A DNA stretch of 64,000 bases, from the NCBI GenBank assembly GCA_052078155.1, contig JBQJBP010000003.1, forward strand, positions 744,001 to 808,000, in the 5' to 3' direction. The position numbers and the translations under genes are program-made. Source of the DNA: CAXBMB01 sp052078155 (GTDB taxonomy: Bacteria; Pseudomonadota; Alphaproteobacteria; Kiloniellales; DSM-21159). Below the pieces are notes generated by a model. The model was not told the origin of the DNA, made no database searches, and saw only the letters and a list, made by a program, of their open reading frames with translations. Every line of letters starts with the position of its first letter. Position 1 is the first letter of the stretch. Below, one piece after another: positions 1-9,663 of this stretch.

Positions 1-397
1 CATCCTTGCCCATGACGCCCCAGCGCAGCCCCGGATAACCGGGCAACTCCGCAATCAGGGCATCCCGGCTGGACACCACGTTTTCCGCCGTGAAGTCGTA
101 ACCAAAAGCGCGATACTTCTGCAAAGAGGCAGAGGCCGGATCCCGGGCACTGTTGGTCAGCACCATCACCTTTTTGCCAGCCGCCTGCAGGGCCGATACC
201 CGCTCCAACGCGTGGGGCAGAACGGAGTCCCCCACGTTGAGGACGCCAAAGGCATCCAGCAGCCAGACATCGAAACGGTCCATCAGGTGGCTGAGGTCGG
301 CCACGCGGGTCGAGGCCTGGCCGAAAGTCGCCTCAGGCAGACGGTCGCGGATCGCCTCATAGCGGGCGACCGCCTGTTCCGCATTCAGTTCGATCAT
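1..397 (-). CDS. HAD-superfamily (class IIA-like) hydrolase, partial
   Basis: The 3' part of this gene is cut by the window edge; 132 codons are visible from an ATG at 397. The start region contains a HAD motif I, WLLDAFGVLNVG, with the likely nucleophile Asp48, and motif II, VLTNSA, near residues 79-84. This layout resembles HAD-IIA phosphatases of the NagD/TIGR01459 type. It lies 18 bases after the second permease gene of the phn-type transporter and on the same strand, so it is probably the last visible gene of that operon. A role in dephosphorylating an imported phosphorus compound is inference. The second Asp of the usual DxD motif is replaced (DAF), as in some IIA members. Confidence 0.8.
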   Translation of the reverse strand, partial: MIELNAEQAVARYEAIRDRLPEATFGQASTRVADLSHLMDRFDVWLLDAFGVLNVGDSVLPHALERVSALQAAGKKVMVLTNSARDPASASLQKYRAFGYDFTAENVVSSRDALIAELPGYPGLRWGVMGKD

Positions 398-415
398 CTT
401 TTTTGCAGATCCGGT

Positions 416-1231
416 TTAGATAATGGCGCCGCGTACCTTGGCCGACACCCATTCACTGACAATCACAGCGACGAAGATGACGATCAGGATAAGCAGAACC
501 TGAGGCCAGGCAAGGATATTCAGGGATGACTGCAGCTGCAGGCCGATCCCCCCGGCACCGACCAGACCCAGAACCGTACTTTCGCGGATGTTGATGTCCC
601 AGCGGAAGACTGAGATCCCGGCAAAAGCGGGCAGAATCTGCGGAACGATGCCATAGAGCATGACCTGCCAGCGACTGGCCCCCGTGGCCGTAATGGCCTC
701 CACCTGGGTGTGATCAATCTCCTCGATGGCTTCATACAGCAGCTTGGCACAGAACCCGACGGACCGCAGGGCAATGGCCAGCATCCCGGCGAAGATCCCG
801 GGGCCGATGATGGCGACCAGCAGCAGCGCCCAGATCAGGGAGTTGATGGAGCGGGAAGCGACAATGACGAAGAGCGCCACGGGCCGCACAAAGTACTTGG
901 ACGGTGTGGTGTTGCTTGCCGCCAGAAAGGCCACGGGCACGGCCACGATCAAGGCCAGCAGTGTGCCCAGGGTGGCAATGTTCAGTGTATCCCACAGCGG
1001 CTCCCAGAGTTTGTCCATATAGGACCACTTGGGCGGCCATGACCGGCCACCGATGTCTGCGGCAATACGCGGGGCATCTTCGACGAAGAACCAGGTCGTC
1101 GCGCTGGAGATTTGCTGCCAGCAGTAAACGAAGACAGCCGTGGCGATCAGCCAGGCGGCCCAGCGGGTCAGCTGCGCCGTCCGGTCCCGGCGCATCCAGA
1201 CTTTACCGGCAGAGGTTTCCAAAACTGGCAT
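416..1231 (-). CDS. phnE: Phosphonate/phosphite-type ABC transporter permease (PhnE, second copy)
   Basis: Inner-membrane permease of 271 residues with several hydrophobic segments. It has the conserved cytoplasmic EAA loop of the PhnE family, around EAITATGASRWQVMLYGIVP, which couples to the ATPase. The C-terminal half has the family-typical RESTVLGLVGAGGIG stretch. The ATG directly abuts the stop codon of the upstream permease gene (TAA-ATG), so translation is probably coupled. The two permeases are paralogues and likely form a heterodimeric channel with PhnC and PhnD. The family imports phosphonates, phosphite or related compounds; the substrate cannot be read from the sequence. Confidence 0.93.
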   Translation of the reverse strand: MPVLETSAGKVWMRRDRTAQLTRWAAWLIATAVFVYCWQQISSATTWFFVEDAPRIAADIGGRSWPPKWSYMDKLWEPLWDTLNIATLGTLLALIVAVPVAFLAASNTTPSKYFVRPVALFVIVASRSINSLIWALLLVAIIGPGIFAGMLAIALRSVGFCAKLLYEAIEEIDHTQVEAITATGASRWQVMLYGIVPQILPAFAGISVFRWDINIRESTVLGLVGAGGIGLQLQSSLNILAWPQVLLILIVIFVAVIVSEWVSAKVRGAII

Positions 1232-2056
1232 TTACTGAACCCTCGCCCGAATGATGCCGGACAGGTATTCCAGAACCATGACACAGCCAATGATGATAAG
1301 CAGGATCGCTGCCGAGGTATCGAACTCGTAGCGGTCAAAAGAGGTGTTGAGCGTTGCGCCGATCCCACCGGCACCGACCAGACCCAGAACCGCAGATTCA
1401 CGGAAATTGATGTCCAGACGGTACATGGACAGGCCAATCAGGCGGGGCATGACCTGGGGCTGAACCCCGTAGTTGATCTTCTGCAGCCAGGAAGCACCGG
1501 TGGCGGTGATGGCTTCTGCCTGCACCTTCTCAATGTCCTCAATGTTCTCTGCCAGCAGTTTGGCCAGAAAGCCGATGGTGGCGAAGCTGAGGGTGAGGAA
1601 ACCGGCCAGAGGTCCGAAACCGAAGATGGCCACCAGCAGAATGGCGACGATGATCTCGTTGAGCGCACGGGACAGCGCGATGATACCGCGGCAGAAAAGA
1701 TAGATGGGTAGCGGCGCCATGTTGCGGGCGGCCCCCAGGGCAATGGGGACAGACAGCGCAATACCAACAACCGTGGAGGCCACGGTCATGATGATGCTTT
1801 CGATCATGCCGTCGCGAATGTCAGCTCCGCGGCTGCCGAAATCCGGACTGGTAAAGGCGGCAATGAAAGCCCAGCCCCGATCCAGACCCTCGTAGACGCG
1901 GGACCAGTTGACTTCCATGGAACCGATGGCCAGCACGAGATAGATCAGAGAGCCGATGGCCAGCCCCCAGCGCACAGGTGCGGATTTGATGAAAGGCGGT
2001 TTGCGCCAGGGCTTGCCCAGGCGTGTCTCTAGAGGAACGACTTCGAGGGTGCTCAT
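1232..2056 (-). CDS. phnE: Phosphonate/phosphite-type ABC transporter permease (PhnE, first copy)
   Basis: Permease of 274 residues with about six hydrophobic segments. The EAA-type loop lies around EAITATGASWLQKINYGVQP, and the RESAVLGLVGAGGIGAT stretch is shared with the downstream paralogue. Its ATG overlaps the phnC stop codon by four bases (ATGA), and its own stop abuts the next permease start, so the three membrane-complex genes form one tightly packed unit. Tandem phnE genes are common in alphaproteobacterial phnCDE loci. Confidence 0.93.
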   Translation of the reverse strand: MSTLEVVPLETRLGKPWRKPPFIKSAPVRWGLAIGSLIYLVLAIGSMEVNWSRVYEGLDRGWAFIAAFTSPDFGSRGADIRDGMIESIIMTVASTVVGIALSVPIALGAARNMAPLPIYLFCRGIIALSRALNEIIVAILLVAIFGFGPLAGFLTLSFATIGFLAKLLAENIEDIEKVQAEAITATGASWLQKINYGVQPQVMPRLIGLSMYRLDINFRESAVLGLVGAGGIGATLNTSFDRYEFDTSAAILLIIIGCVMVLEYLSGIIRARVQ

Positions 2057-2850
2057 TCCGCAGCTTCCTCCCCGTCATCCTCTTCATCGACTTTGCGGAT
2101 GGTTTCCTTCCAGTCTTCTTCCCCGTAGATGGTGGTCAGCACTTCAGGGGTCAGGGCGTCAGGTGGGCCATCGAACTGCATGGTGCCCAGTTTCAAACCG
2201 ATCACCCGCTGAACGAACATCTGGGCCAGCGCCACATCGTGGATGTTGATGATGGCGGCCAGTTTGCGTTCTTCGCAAAGCTCACAAATCAGACGCATGA
2301 TCTGACGGGAGGTTTTGGGATCCAGAGACGCAGTGGGCTCATCAACCAGCAAGAGGGCCGGGTCCTGAATCAGGGCGCGGGCAATGCCCACACGCTGACG
2401 CTGGCCACCGGACAGCTCGTCGGCCCGTTTGTCGGCCATGGCCAGCAGGCCCACCCGATCCAGCAGGCGGAAAGCTTCGTCCACATCCTTTTGCGGATAA
2501 CGACGGGTCCAGCTGCGCCAGAACCCTACATAACCCAAGCGGCCGGACAGCACGTTTTCCATGACCGTCAGGCGTTCAACCAGAGCGTATTCCTGGAAAA
2601 TCATGCCCATACGGCGACGTTCCCGCCGCAAAGCTGCCGATCCCAGGTCTGTGACATTGACCCCTTCCAGGGTCACTTTTCCGGAGGTGGGTTCCACAAG
2701 CCGGTTGATGCAGCGGATCAGGGTGGATTTCCCTGCGCCCGACGGGCCGATCAGAGCCAGAACCTGGCCTTCGGGTACCTCCAGGTCCACGGCATTGAGA
2801 GCCTTGTCACCGGTTGGATAGGTTTTGGTGAGCTTTTCAAGGCGCAGCAT
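2053..2850 (-). CDS. phnC: Phosphonate/phosphite-type ABC transporter ATP-binding protein
   Basis: Cytoplasmic ATPase of the importer, 265 residues. Walker A is GPSGAGKS at about 35-42, the ABC signature LSGGQRQRV starts near 146, and Walker B ends in DEPTASLD near 170. I chose the ATG at 2850 because a GGGGGA Shine-Dalgarno sits just upstream; an in-frame TTG 18 bases earlier would leave that site inside the gene. The C-terminus is acidic (EEDDGEEAAE). It lies downstream of phnD after a terminator-like hairpin and overlaps the next permease gene by four bases. Confidence 0.94.
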   Translation of the reverse strand: MLRLEKLTKTYPTGDKALNAVDLEVPEGQVLALIGPSGAGKSTLIRCINRLVEPTSGKVTLEGVNVTDLGSAALRRERRRMGMIFQEYALVERLTVMENVLSGRLGYVGFWRSWTRRYPQKDVDEAFRLLDRVGLLAMADKRADELSGGQRQRVGIARALIQDPALLLVDEPTASLDPKTSRQIMRLICELCEERKLAAIINIHDVALAQMFVQRVIGLKLGTMQFDGPPDALTPEVLTTIYGEEDWKETIRKVDEEDDGEEAAE

Positions 2851-2871
2851 GTTTCCCCCAAATCTCAAACA

Positions 2872-2906
2872 TAGAAAACGGCGGGTGCCGGGACAGGCAC
2901 CCGCCG
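2872..2906 (-). terminator. Intercistronic hairpin with T-run between phnD and phnC
   Basis: A perfect 11-bp inverted repeat (CGGCGGGTGCC / GGCACCCGCCG, 2879-2889 and 2896-2906) has a 6-base loop. On the minus strand it is followed by TTTTCT. It lies just after the phnD stop and before the phnC ribosome-binding site. It should act as a partial terminator or 3'-end stabiliser, keeping the binding protein in excess over the membrane complex, as known for other binding-protein operons. Confidence 0.8.
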
Positions 2907-2916
2907 CAGGTAAGGT

Positions 2917-3897
2917 TTACTTACAGGCGTAAGAAACGCCGTTGGCAGTGTCGATTTTACGAATGACGTCCCAGAATTCCTTGTAGGTCATTTCCAGGAA
3001 CTGGCCTTCGTTGGATTTTTCGAACTCTTTCTGAAGGCTGGAGCCTTCCCAGTCGAAAGAGAAGAAAGCTTCACGGATCTTCGCGGCCAGCTCAGGCTTC
3101 AGGTTGTAAACGGTACCGAAACCGGTGGTCGGGAAGGTCTGGGATTTGTAGATGGAAACCACCTGATCTTCAGTGATCACGTCACGCTTGAGCATGCGGG
3201 CCATCACGGAGTTGGCGATGGAAGCAGCCAGGTAATCTTTGTTGGCAACACCCAGAATGGAGTTGTCGTGCTTGCCGGAGAAGGCAGGCTCAAAATCACG
3301 CTCGGGGATCATGTCGTAGTCGGCTTTCAGGATGGCAGAAGGAGCCTTGAAGCCGGAGTTGGAGGTCGGAGAGGTGAAAGCAAGCTGCTTGCCCTTGATG
3401 TCCTCGACCTTTTCGATGCCCGAACCGGGATAGGTGATGATCTCCATTTCATAGCCGAACTTGCCGTCCTTGGAGGCCATGATGGTGAAGGGGTTGAAGC
3501 CGGCGCAGTTCACAGCCAGCGGGTTGGAGCCGGTGTTGAAACCGGCAATGTGCAGACGGCCGGAGCGCATGGCTTCGATCTGGGCAGCGTTGGACTGCAC
3601 AGGGAAGAAGACGGATTTTTTGCCGGTCACTTTGTCCAGGTGATCCAGGAAATCGGACCAGGCTTCTTTGTAGACAGCAGGATCTTCAACCGGCGTGTAC
3701 GCAAAAATCAGAGTATCAGGATCCAGCCACTCAGAGGGATCGGTCGGCGCATCAGCCAGCAGATCGCCGTTGCGATCGCAGAAACGCTCATCCAGATCAC
3801 CGCGCGGGCAGTCTTCTGCTGCCGCTGCGCCCCCGGTGCTAAAAGCAAAGGACAGGGCGACAACGCTCGCGCCCAGTAAAGTTGCCAATCGTGCCAT
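2917..3897 (-). CDS. phnD: Phosphonate/phosphite-type ABC transporter substrate-binding protein
   Basis: Periplasmic binding protein of 326 residues in the PhnD/PtxB family. I use the ATG at 3897, preceded by GGGAGGAA, rather than an upstream in-frame start. The first ~26 residues form a signal peptide (MARLATLLGASVVALSFAF then AAAA before EDCPRGD). The mature protein has the family pattern AYTPVEDP, PVQSNAAQIEAMRSGRLHIAGFNTG and FTSPTSNSGFKAP, which form the ligand pocket. Several cysteines are present in the mature chain. It is the first gene of the transporter operon. The ligand (phosphonate, phosphite or an organophosphate) is undetermined. Confidence 0.93.
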   Translation of the reverse strand: MARLATLLGASVVALSFAFSTGGAAAAEDCPRGDLDERFCDRNGDLLADAPTDPSEWLDPDTLIFAYTPVEDPAVYKEAWSDFLDHLDKVTGKKSVFFPVQSNAAQIEAMRSGRLHIAGFNTGSNPLAVNCAGFNPFTIMASKDGKFGYEMEIITYPGSGIEKVEDIKGKQLAFTSPTSNSGFKAPSAILKADYDMIPERDFEPAFSGKHDNSILGVANKDYLAASIANSVMARMLKRDVITEDQVVSIYKSQTFPTTGFGTVYNLKPELAAKIREAFFSFDWEGSSLQKEFEKSNEGQFLEMTYKEFWDVIRKIDTANGVSYACK

Positions 3898-4375
3898 TTT
3901 TTTATTCCTCCCTAAATCGTCATTTAGATGGCTCTCAAAGCAACCTAGGTCAAAGAGCATTCCTGCCGCAAACAAATAGTTTGATTCATGTTCGCAATCG
4001 AACCTCCTTAGAGGAATCTTCTGCGCCCTGCCGATTTTACCGTGAAAAGGTCCTGACCACCCCAGCCTTCCGGCAACGCCCTTTATCCCCCCCTGCCAGA
4101 CGCCCCGCCGCTAAAAGAAACAAGCCGCTCAAAATTTTCTTTAATAACAAATTCTTAAGTAGGAGGTTTTGATTTTCATCCGCCTGATGTGATTGACGGA
4201 CGGCCTGTCGGTACCGAGCAGGGGGCGCTCAGTGAGAAATCTCATGAGCCGAAAAAGACAGCCGCGCTTTTGAAATGGAAATCTTCGAAAAGGTTTGAAG
4301 ATGAAAACATTCACTCATAAAACGAAGGTGAAGCTGATCCGTTTCATGGCGACAGCGGACAGTGATTACCGCCGG
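3898..4375. other. Intergenic region between phnD and ureG
   Basis: About 480 bases with no convincing gene. The part next to phnD should hold that operon's promoter; it has AT-rich stretches around 3960-4010 and 4130-4165, but I cannot assign a -35/-10 pair safely. An AGGAGG near 4160 precedes only a 7-codon frame. A 33-codon frame on the plus strand (4301-4402) runs into the 3' end of ureG and is not supported. Confidence 0.5.
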
Positions 4376-4404
4376 GATCAGGCGGGGGACAGCCCGCCCT
4401 GATC
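4376..4404 (-). terminator. Stem-loop over the ureG stop codon
   Basis: An inverted repeat (GATCAGGCGGG at 4376-4386, CCCGCCCTGATC at 4393-4404, one bulged base) overlaps the last codons and stop of ureG. No T-run follows on the minus strand, so it is at best a weak terminator or an mRNA 3'-end protector. Confidence 0.4.
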
Positions 4405-5001
4405 CACGATGAAGGCCGCAATCTCCTGCGCGCCCTGATCAGCTTTCAGATTGCTGAAGAGATAGGGACGCGGACCGCGCATGCGGGCAGAGTCCCTATC
4501 CATGACATCCAGGTCTGCGCCGACCAGCGGGGCCAGATCGGTTTTGTTGATCACCAGAAGATCGGACCGGGTGATGCCAGGACCGCCTTTGCGGGGAATC
4601 TTCTCACCCGCCGAGACATCAATCACGTAGATGGTCAGGTCCGCCAGTTCCGGAGAAAAGGTTGCCGCCAGATTGTCCCCACCGGATTCAATCAGGACCA
4701 GATCCAGCTTTGGGAAGCGCGCACACATGTCGTCTACGGCTTGAAGATTGATTGAGGCGTCTTCACGGATCGCAGTATGGGGACAGCCGCCGGTTTCCAC
4801 ACCAAGGATGCGGTCTGCTGGCAGGACGCCGGTGCGGGTCAGAATCTCGGCATCTTCCTTGGTGTAGATATCATTGGTGATGGCGCAAAGATCATAGTCT
4901 TTGGACAGCCGCTGACAGAGACGCTCCATCAATGCCGTTTTTCCGGACCCGACAGGCCCCCCGATGCCAACGCGCAACGGCCCGTTTTGTGACGCAGTCA
5001 T
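4378..5001 (-). CDS. ureG: Urease accessory GTPase UreG
   Basis: GTPase of 207 residues that drives nickel insertion into urease together with UreD, UreE and UreF. The P-loop GGPVGSGKTAL is at residues 11-21. The SIMIBI-class features NDIYTKEDA, GVETGGCPH (the metal-binding Cys-Pro-His of UreG), ESGGDNL and NKTDLA are all present. It is the last gene of the urease operon, its start overlapping the end of ureF by four bases. Full family length. Confidence 0.97.
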   Translation of the reverse strand: MTASQNGPLRVGIGGPVGSGKTALMERLCQRLSKDYDLCAITNDIYTKEDAEILTRTGVLPADRILGVETGGCPHTAIREDASINLQAVDDMCARFPKLDLVLIESGGDNLAATFSPELADLTIYVIDVSAGEKIPRKGGPGITRSDLLVINKTDLAPLVGADLDVMDRDSARMRGPRPYLFSNLKADQGAQEIAAFIVDQGGLSPA

Positions 5002-5690
5002 GATCTGAAAAGCCTCGTATACTGTGTTTCATGTGCCATGGAGGCGATGTCCACCAAAGGTGTAAAGCCCCCCAGTTCCTCCAACCCGGCCTCCCCGGCC
5101 CAGCCCGCCAGAGCCGCAATCCTGTCCTCGCAGTCAGCCAGGCAGCGAACCCCATCAGACTGCCCCAGCGGCACCAGCCGAACCCCGGCAGAGATCAGAT
5201 TGGCTGTCAGCCCATGCAGATAGGCCGCCAGTGTATCGCCCAAAGGCAGTCCCGCCCGGGCTGCCGCCCCGCCCACGGCCAAAGGATAGGGTGCCTTTTT
5301 AAGCAGGATCGCAAGGGAGGGGTCAGCAGCAAGATCAGGCCACCCCGCTGAAACAGCCCGCCAGAAAGCCTGCCCCTGGGCTTCTGTTTCCAGCAGGCGT
5401 TCCTGAGAAGGGGTGTAGGCAAGAGCCAGATCCAGCAGTTCTGACAACCGGGCCTCATTCCCCTCCCGCACGCTGTGCCAGGCCTCCGCACAGAAGAGGG
5501 CATCGTTGCGTCCGGTCCCCAGCTCCAGAACAGCCTCCAGCCAAAGCAACAGACTTTCTTTATCTGTTACCCTGCCCTGCTCCACCTCCCATTCCAGGCC
5601 ATGAGAATAGGTGTAGGCCCCGACGGGAAAAGCAGGAGACATCCAGGTCATAAGCCGCTGAAGCTGAATCTGGTGGCCTCGGTCAGTCAT
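4998..5690 (-). CDS. ureF: Urease accessory protein UreF
   Basis: Helical urease maturation factor of 230 residues, recognisable from SPAFPVGAYTYSHGLEWEVE near the N-terminus. I start it at the ATG at 5690, which overlaps the ureE end by eight bases (ATGACTGA arrangement); a longer in-frame extension has no family support. UreF acts as the gating partner of UreG in the UreD-UreF-UreG complex. It sits between ureE and ureG, the usual order. Confidence 0.94.
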   Translation of the reverse strand: MTDRGHQIQLQRLMTWMSPAFPVGAYTYSHGLEWEVEQGRVTDKESLLLWLEAVLELGTGRNDALFCAEAWHSVREGNEARLSELLDLALAYTPSQERLLETEAQGQAFWRAVSAGWPDLAADPSLAILLKKAPYPLAVGGAAARAGLPLGDTLAAYLHGLTANLISAGVRLVPLGQSDGVRCLADCEDRIAALAGWAGEAGLEELGGFTPLVDIASMAHETQYTRLFRS

Positions 5691-6222
5691 GTCCCGGCCC
5701 CTGAGAGGTTTCGCTGGCAGGAGGATGGCCTGTATGAGCGGGCTCTGCGTGAGAATGTGATCCGTGACTGTGGCCCAGAACCTGACCACTCCCGTAGGCT
5801 CCGCCTTCCGGCTGAAACGCCCGGGACAATCGGTAGGTTCCCGCGCCGAGACCCTGAAGCATCTGCTCGATCACATGGTCGAATCTGATGTAGAGGCGAT
5901 CCTCGCAGATCTCCGTCGGCAGGTGACGGTTGCCCAGGTGCCAGGCAATGCGCAGGAAATGTCGGGGACTGTCGCAGGTCACCTGCAGCAGATCTTCCGG
6001 GGCGGCCTCAATGGCCACCAGGCGCCCATCCTCCAGGACCAGTGCATCTCCCTGGGCGAGGCTGGCCGGTCGCGGAAGATCCAGCAGGAAACGAAGTCCC
6101 TGCCGGGTAACCATGGTGATGCGGCGGCGATGGCGTTGATCATAGTCCAGCAGCACCTGGTCTGCATCCTCTTGGGACCAGGATCCCGCCGGCAGGATTT
6201 TTGTGGATCGCAACAGAGACAC
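5683..6222 (-). CDS. ureE: Urease nickel metallochaperone UreE
   Basis: Nickel chaperone of 179 residues. The N-terminal UreE domain is followed by the metal-site region HLGNRHLPTEI. A histidine-rich tail (GHSHGSHSHAEPAHTGHPP) can bind extra nickel. I favour the GTG at 6222, which has GAAGGG upstream; a TTG at 6240 is in frame and closer to the ureC stop. The His tail suggests nickel storage, as in Klebsiella-type UreE. No nickel transporter gene is seen in the operon. Confidence 0.93.
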   Translation of the reverse strand: MSLLRSTKILPAGSWSQEDADQVLLDYDQRHRRRITMVTRQGLRFLLDLPRPASLAQGDALVLEDGRLVAIEAAPEDLLQVTCDSPRHFLRIAWHLGNRHLPTEICEDRLYIRFDHVIEQMLQGLGAGTYRLSRAFQPEGGAYGSGQVLGHSHGSHSHAEPAHTGHPPASETSQGPGHD

Positions 6223-6241
6223 GGGAGACCCTTCGCGCAAA

Positions 6242-7954
<1,713 letters not shown>

Positions 7955-7956
7955 TG

Positions 7957-8289
7957 TTACGCTCCCGCCTTCAGATCACCCATGATCTTCTGATTGAAAC
8001 CAAAGACCTTCCGCGCCCCCAGATAGGGCACCAAGGCGACCTCCCGGCTTTGGCCCGGCTCAAAGCGAATGGCCGTACCGGCCGGAATGTCCAGGCGCAG
8101 TCCCCGGGCGGCGTCCCGGTCAAACTGCAGTCCCGGATTGACTTCAAAGAAATGAAAATGTGAGCCGATCTGGATGGGCCGGTCCCCTGTATTGGCGACC
8201 AGCAAGCGGGTCACGGGCTGTCCGGCATTCAGTTCGATGTCTCCTGCGGCAGGCAGGATTTCCCCGGGGATCAGGTCTGAGGTGCTCAT
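7957..8289 (-). CDS. ureB: Urease beta subunit
   Basis: Structural beta subunit of 110 residues (LIPGEILPAAGDIELNAG near the start, HFHFFEVNPGL in the middle, GTAIRFEPGQ after it). It is a separate gene from ureA, as usual in proteobacteria, and lies two bases before the ureC start. It assembles with UreA and UreC into the (abc)3 holoenzyme. Confidence 0.97.
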   Translation of the reverse strand: MSTSDLIPGEILPAAGDIELNAGQPVTRLLVANTGDRPIQIGSHFHFFEVNPGLQFDRDAARGLRLDIPAGTAIRFEPGQSREVALVPYLGARKVFGFNQKIMGDLKAGA

Positions 8290-8304
8290 GAAACTCTCTC
8301 CAGG

Positions 8305-8607
8305 TCAGCGAATGGGATGATGAACAGTCACCAGCTTGGTCCCGTCGGGAAAAGTGGCTTCCACCTGAACATCTTCGATCATTTCGGCAATGCCGGGCAT
8401 CACCTGATCGCGGCTTAAAACCTTGGCCCCGGCTTCCATCAGATGGGCCACGGATTGACCATCGCGCGCGCCTTCCACGACAAAATCCGTGATCAGAGCA
8501 ATGGCTTCCGGGTGGTTCAGTTTCACCCCACGCGCCAGGCGCTGCCGCGCCACCATGGCCGCCATGGCCACCAGCAGTTTGTCCTTTTCCCGAGGCGTCA
8601 GGATCAT
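8305..8607 (-). CDS. ureA: Urease gamma subunit
   Basis: Structural gamma subunit of 100 residues, starting MILTPREKDKLLVAMAAMVA and holding NHPEAIALITDFV and VEATFPDGTKLVTVHHPI. Standard length and sequence; it is the first structural gene, just downstream of ureD. Confidence 0.97.
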   Translation of the reverse strand: MILTPREKDKLLVAMAAMVARQRLARGVKLNHPEAIALITDFVVEGARDGQSVAHLMEAGAKVLSRDQVMPGIAEMIEDVQVEATFPDGTKLVTVHHPIR

Positions 8608-8661
8608 CGTGCTTCCTTCCCCTGTCAGCGGGCCCCTCTAGAATTGATTTCAGGTGTCATA

Positions 8662-8691
8662 GATCCGTCATTCTGGGATCCGCCATTCTGG
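8662..8691. repeat. 15-bp direct tandem duplication
   Basis: GATCCGYCATTCTGG occurs twice head to tail (8662-8676 and 8677-8691, one mismatch) in the short gap between the ureD stop and ureA. Probably a replication-slippage duplication; no function is suggested. Confidence 0.7.
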
Positions 8692-8698
8692 AACTCTA

Positions 8699-9565
8699 TC
8701 AGCAAGACCAGGCGCGGGGCAGGTCTCTCATTTCAAAAATTCGGTAAAGTCGCTGCATCCAGCGCCGGAAGGCCAGACTGTCCTGTGCCACGGCCCGCAA
8801 CACAAGATGCTGGCGCACCTGCGACACCCCGGCGGTCACCCCCTCTTCTTCGGGCAGGGCACGCAGCGCTGTTAAGCGCTCCTGGCAATCCGGTCCCAGG
8901 TAAAAGCCTGACGCAAAAACACTGGCCCCGCCTGCCACAGCAGCGGCCGAAAGCTGTGCGGTGATATTGCCAGACAACCGGTTATCTTCTGCGTAAATCA
9001 GCCGCCCTTCACAGGATACCCGCCAGCGATCATGCAGGCGGCCCCGAACCTCGATTTCCCCCATGGCAGCGCGGCCAAACACTAAAGGTTCCATGGCCAA
9101 AAAGCTGGCCCCTTCTGACAGGTCCACCGTCAGGTGGCGCTGCAGATTGGCCCGGTCAAAGAAAAGGGTCTCCTGGGGCAGCCAGCAGAGTTTGGCCCCC
9201 TTTTGCAAAGTCAGGTGGTTTTCCACCCGGGCCGGACCGCCCAGAGAGCGATAGATCTTTTCACAGGCCTGGGTGGTAACCAGCAGCTGCGCCCCGGGTC
9301 CAACCTCCAGATCAACACGCAAGCTGTCCCCATCCGTCAGCCCCCCGGCTGTGTTGATCAGGACGGCTTCCAGACCCGGGTGGTCATAAACCTTCGGCAG
9401 CCTGATTTTTGCCGCTCCGGACTGATAGAGATCCACCAGATGAGTCCGGCCATCGCGATCCCCCACCCCCAGGCGAGAGACGCCCTGGACGCGCTGCAAC
9501 CGACCCGGTCGACGCTCTGTCGGCGGGACATCAACATGAGAGAACTGAAGCAGGTCTTCAGTCAT
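8699..9565 (-). CDS. ureD: Urease accessory protein UreD (UreH)
   Basis: Maturation scaffold of 288 residues that links UreF/UreG to the apo-urease. Family stretches include INTAGGLTDGD, TQACEKIYRS and AMEPLVFGRAAMGE. I use the ATG at 9565; the TTG and GTG just upstream in frame are weaker choices. It begins the ureDABCEFG order. The gap to the MFS gene upstream is about 100 bases with no terminator seen, so read-through from the sugar-transport genes is possible. Confidence 0.94.
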   Translation of the reverse strand: MTEDLLQFSHVDVPPTERRPGRLQRVQGVSRLGVGDRDGRTHLVDLYQSGAAKIRLPKVYDHPGLEAVLINTAGGLTDGDSLRVDLEVGPGAQLLVTTQACEKIYRSLGGPARVENHLTLQKGAKLCWLPQETLFFDRANLQRHLTVDLSEGASFLAMEPLVFGRAAMGEIEVRGRLHDRWRVSCEGRLIYAEDNRLSGNITAQLSAAAVAGGASVFASGFYLGPDCQERLTALRALPEEEGVTAGVSQVRQHLVLRAVAQDSLAFRRWMQRLYRIFEMRDLPRAWSC

Positions 9566-9663
9566 GGGCACCAACCGGTTGGACTCATTTAACGGTCATT
9601 CGACAGGGTCTGCTGGCAGTTTTTCGATACCGCCAAACGCCATCCGGTTCCTGATAGCCGACT

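Noticed and set aside
4301..4402. 33-codon basic frame on the plus strand (MKTFTHKTKVKLIRFM...)
   Set aside because: Overlaps the ureG end antisense and has only a poor Shine-Dalgarno; could be a small protein, but there is nothing to support it.
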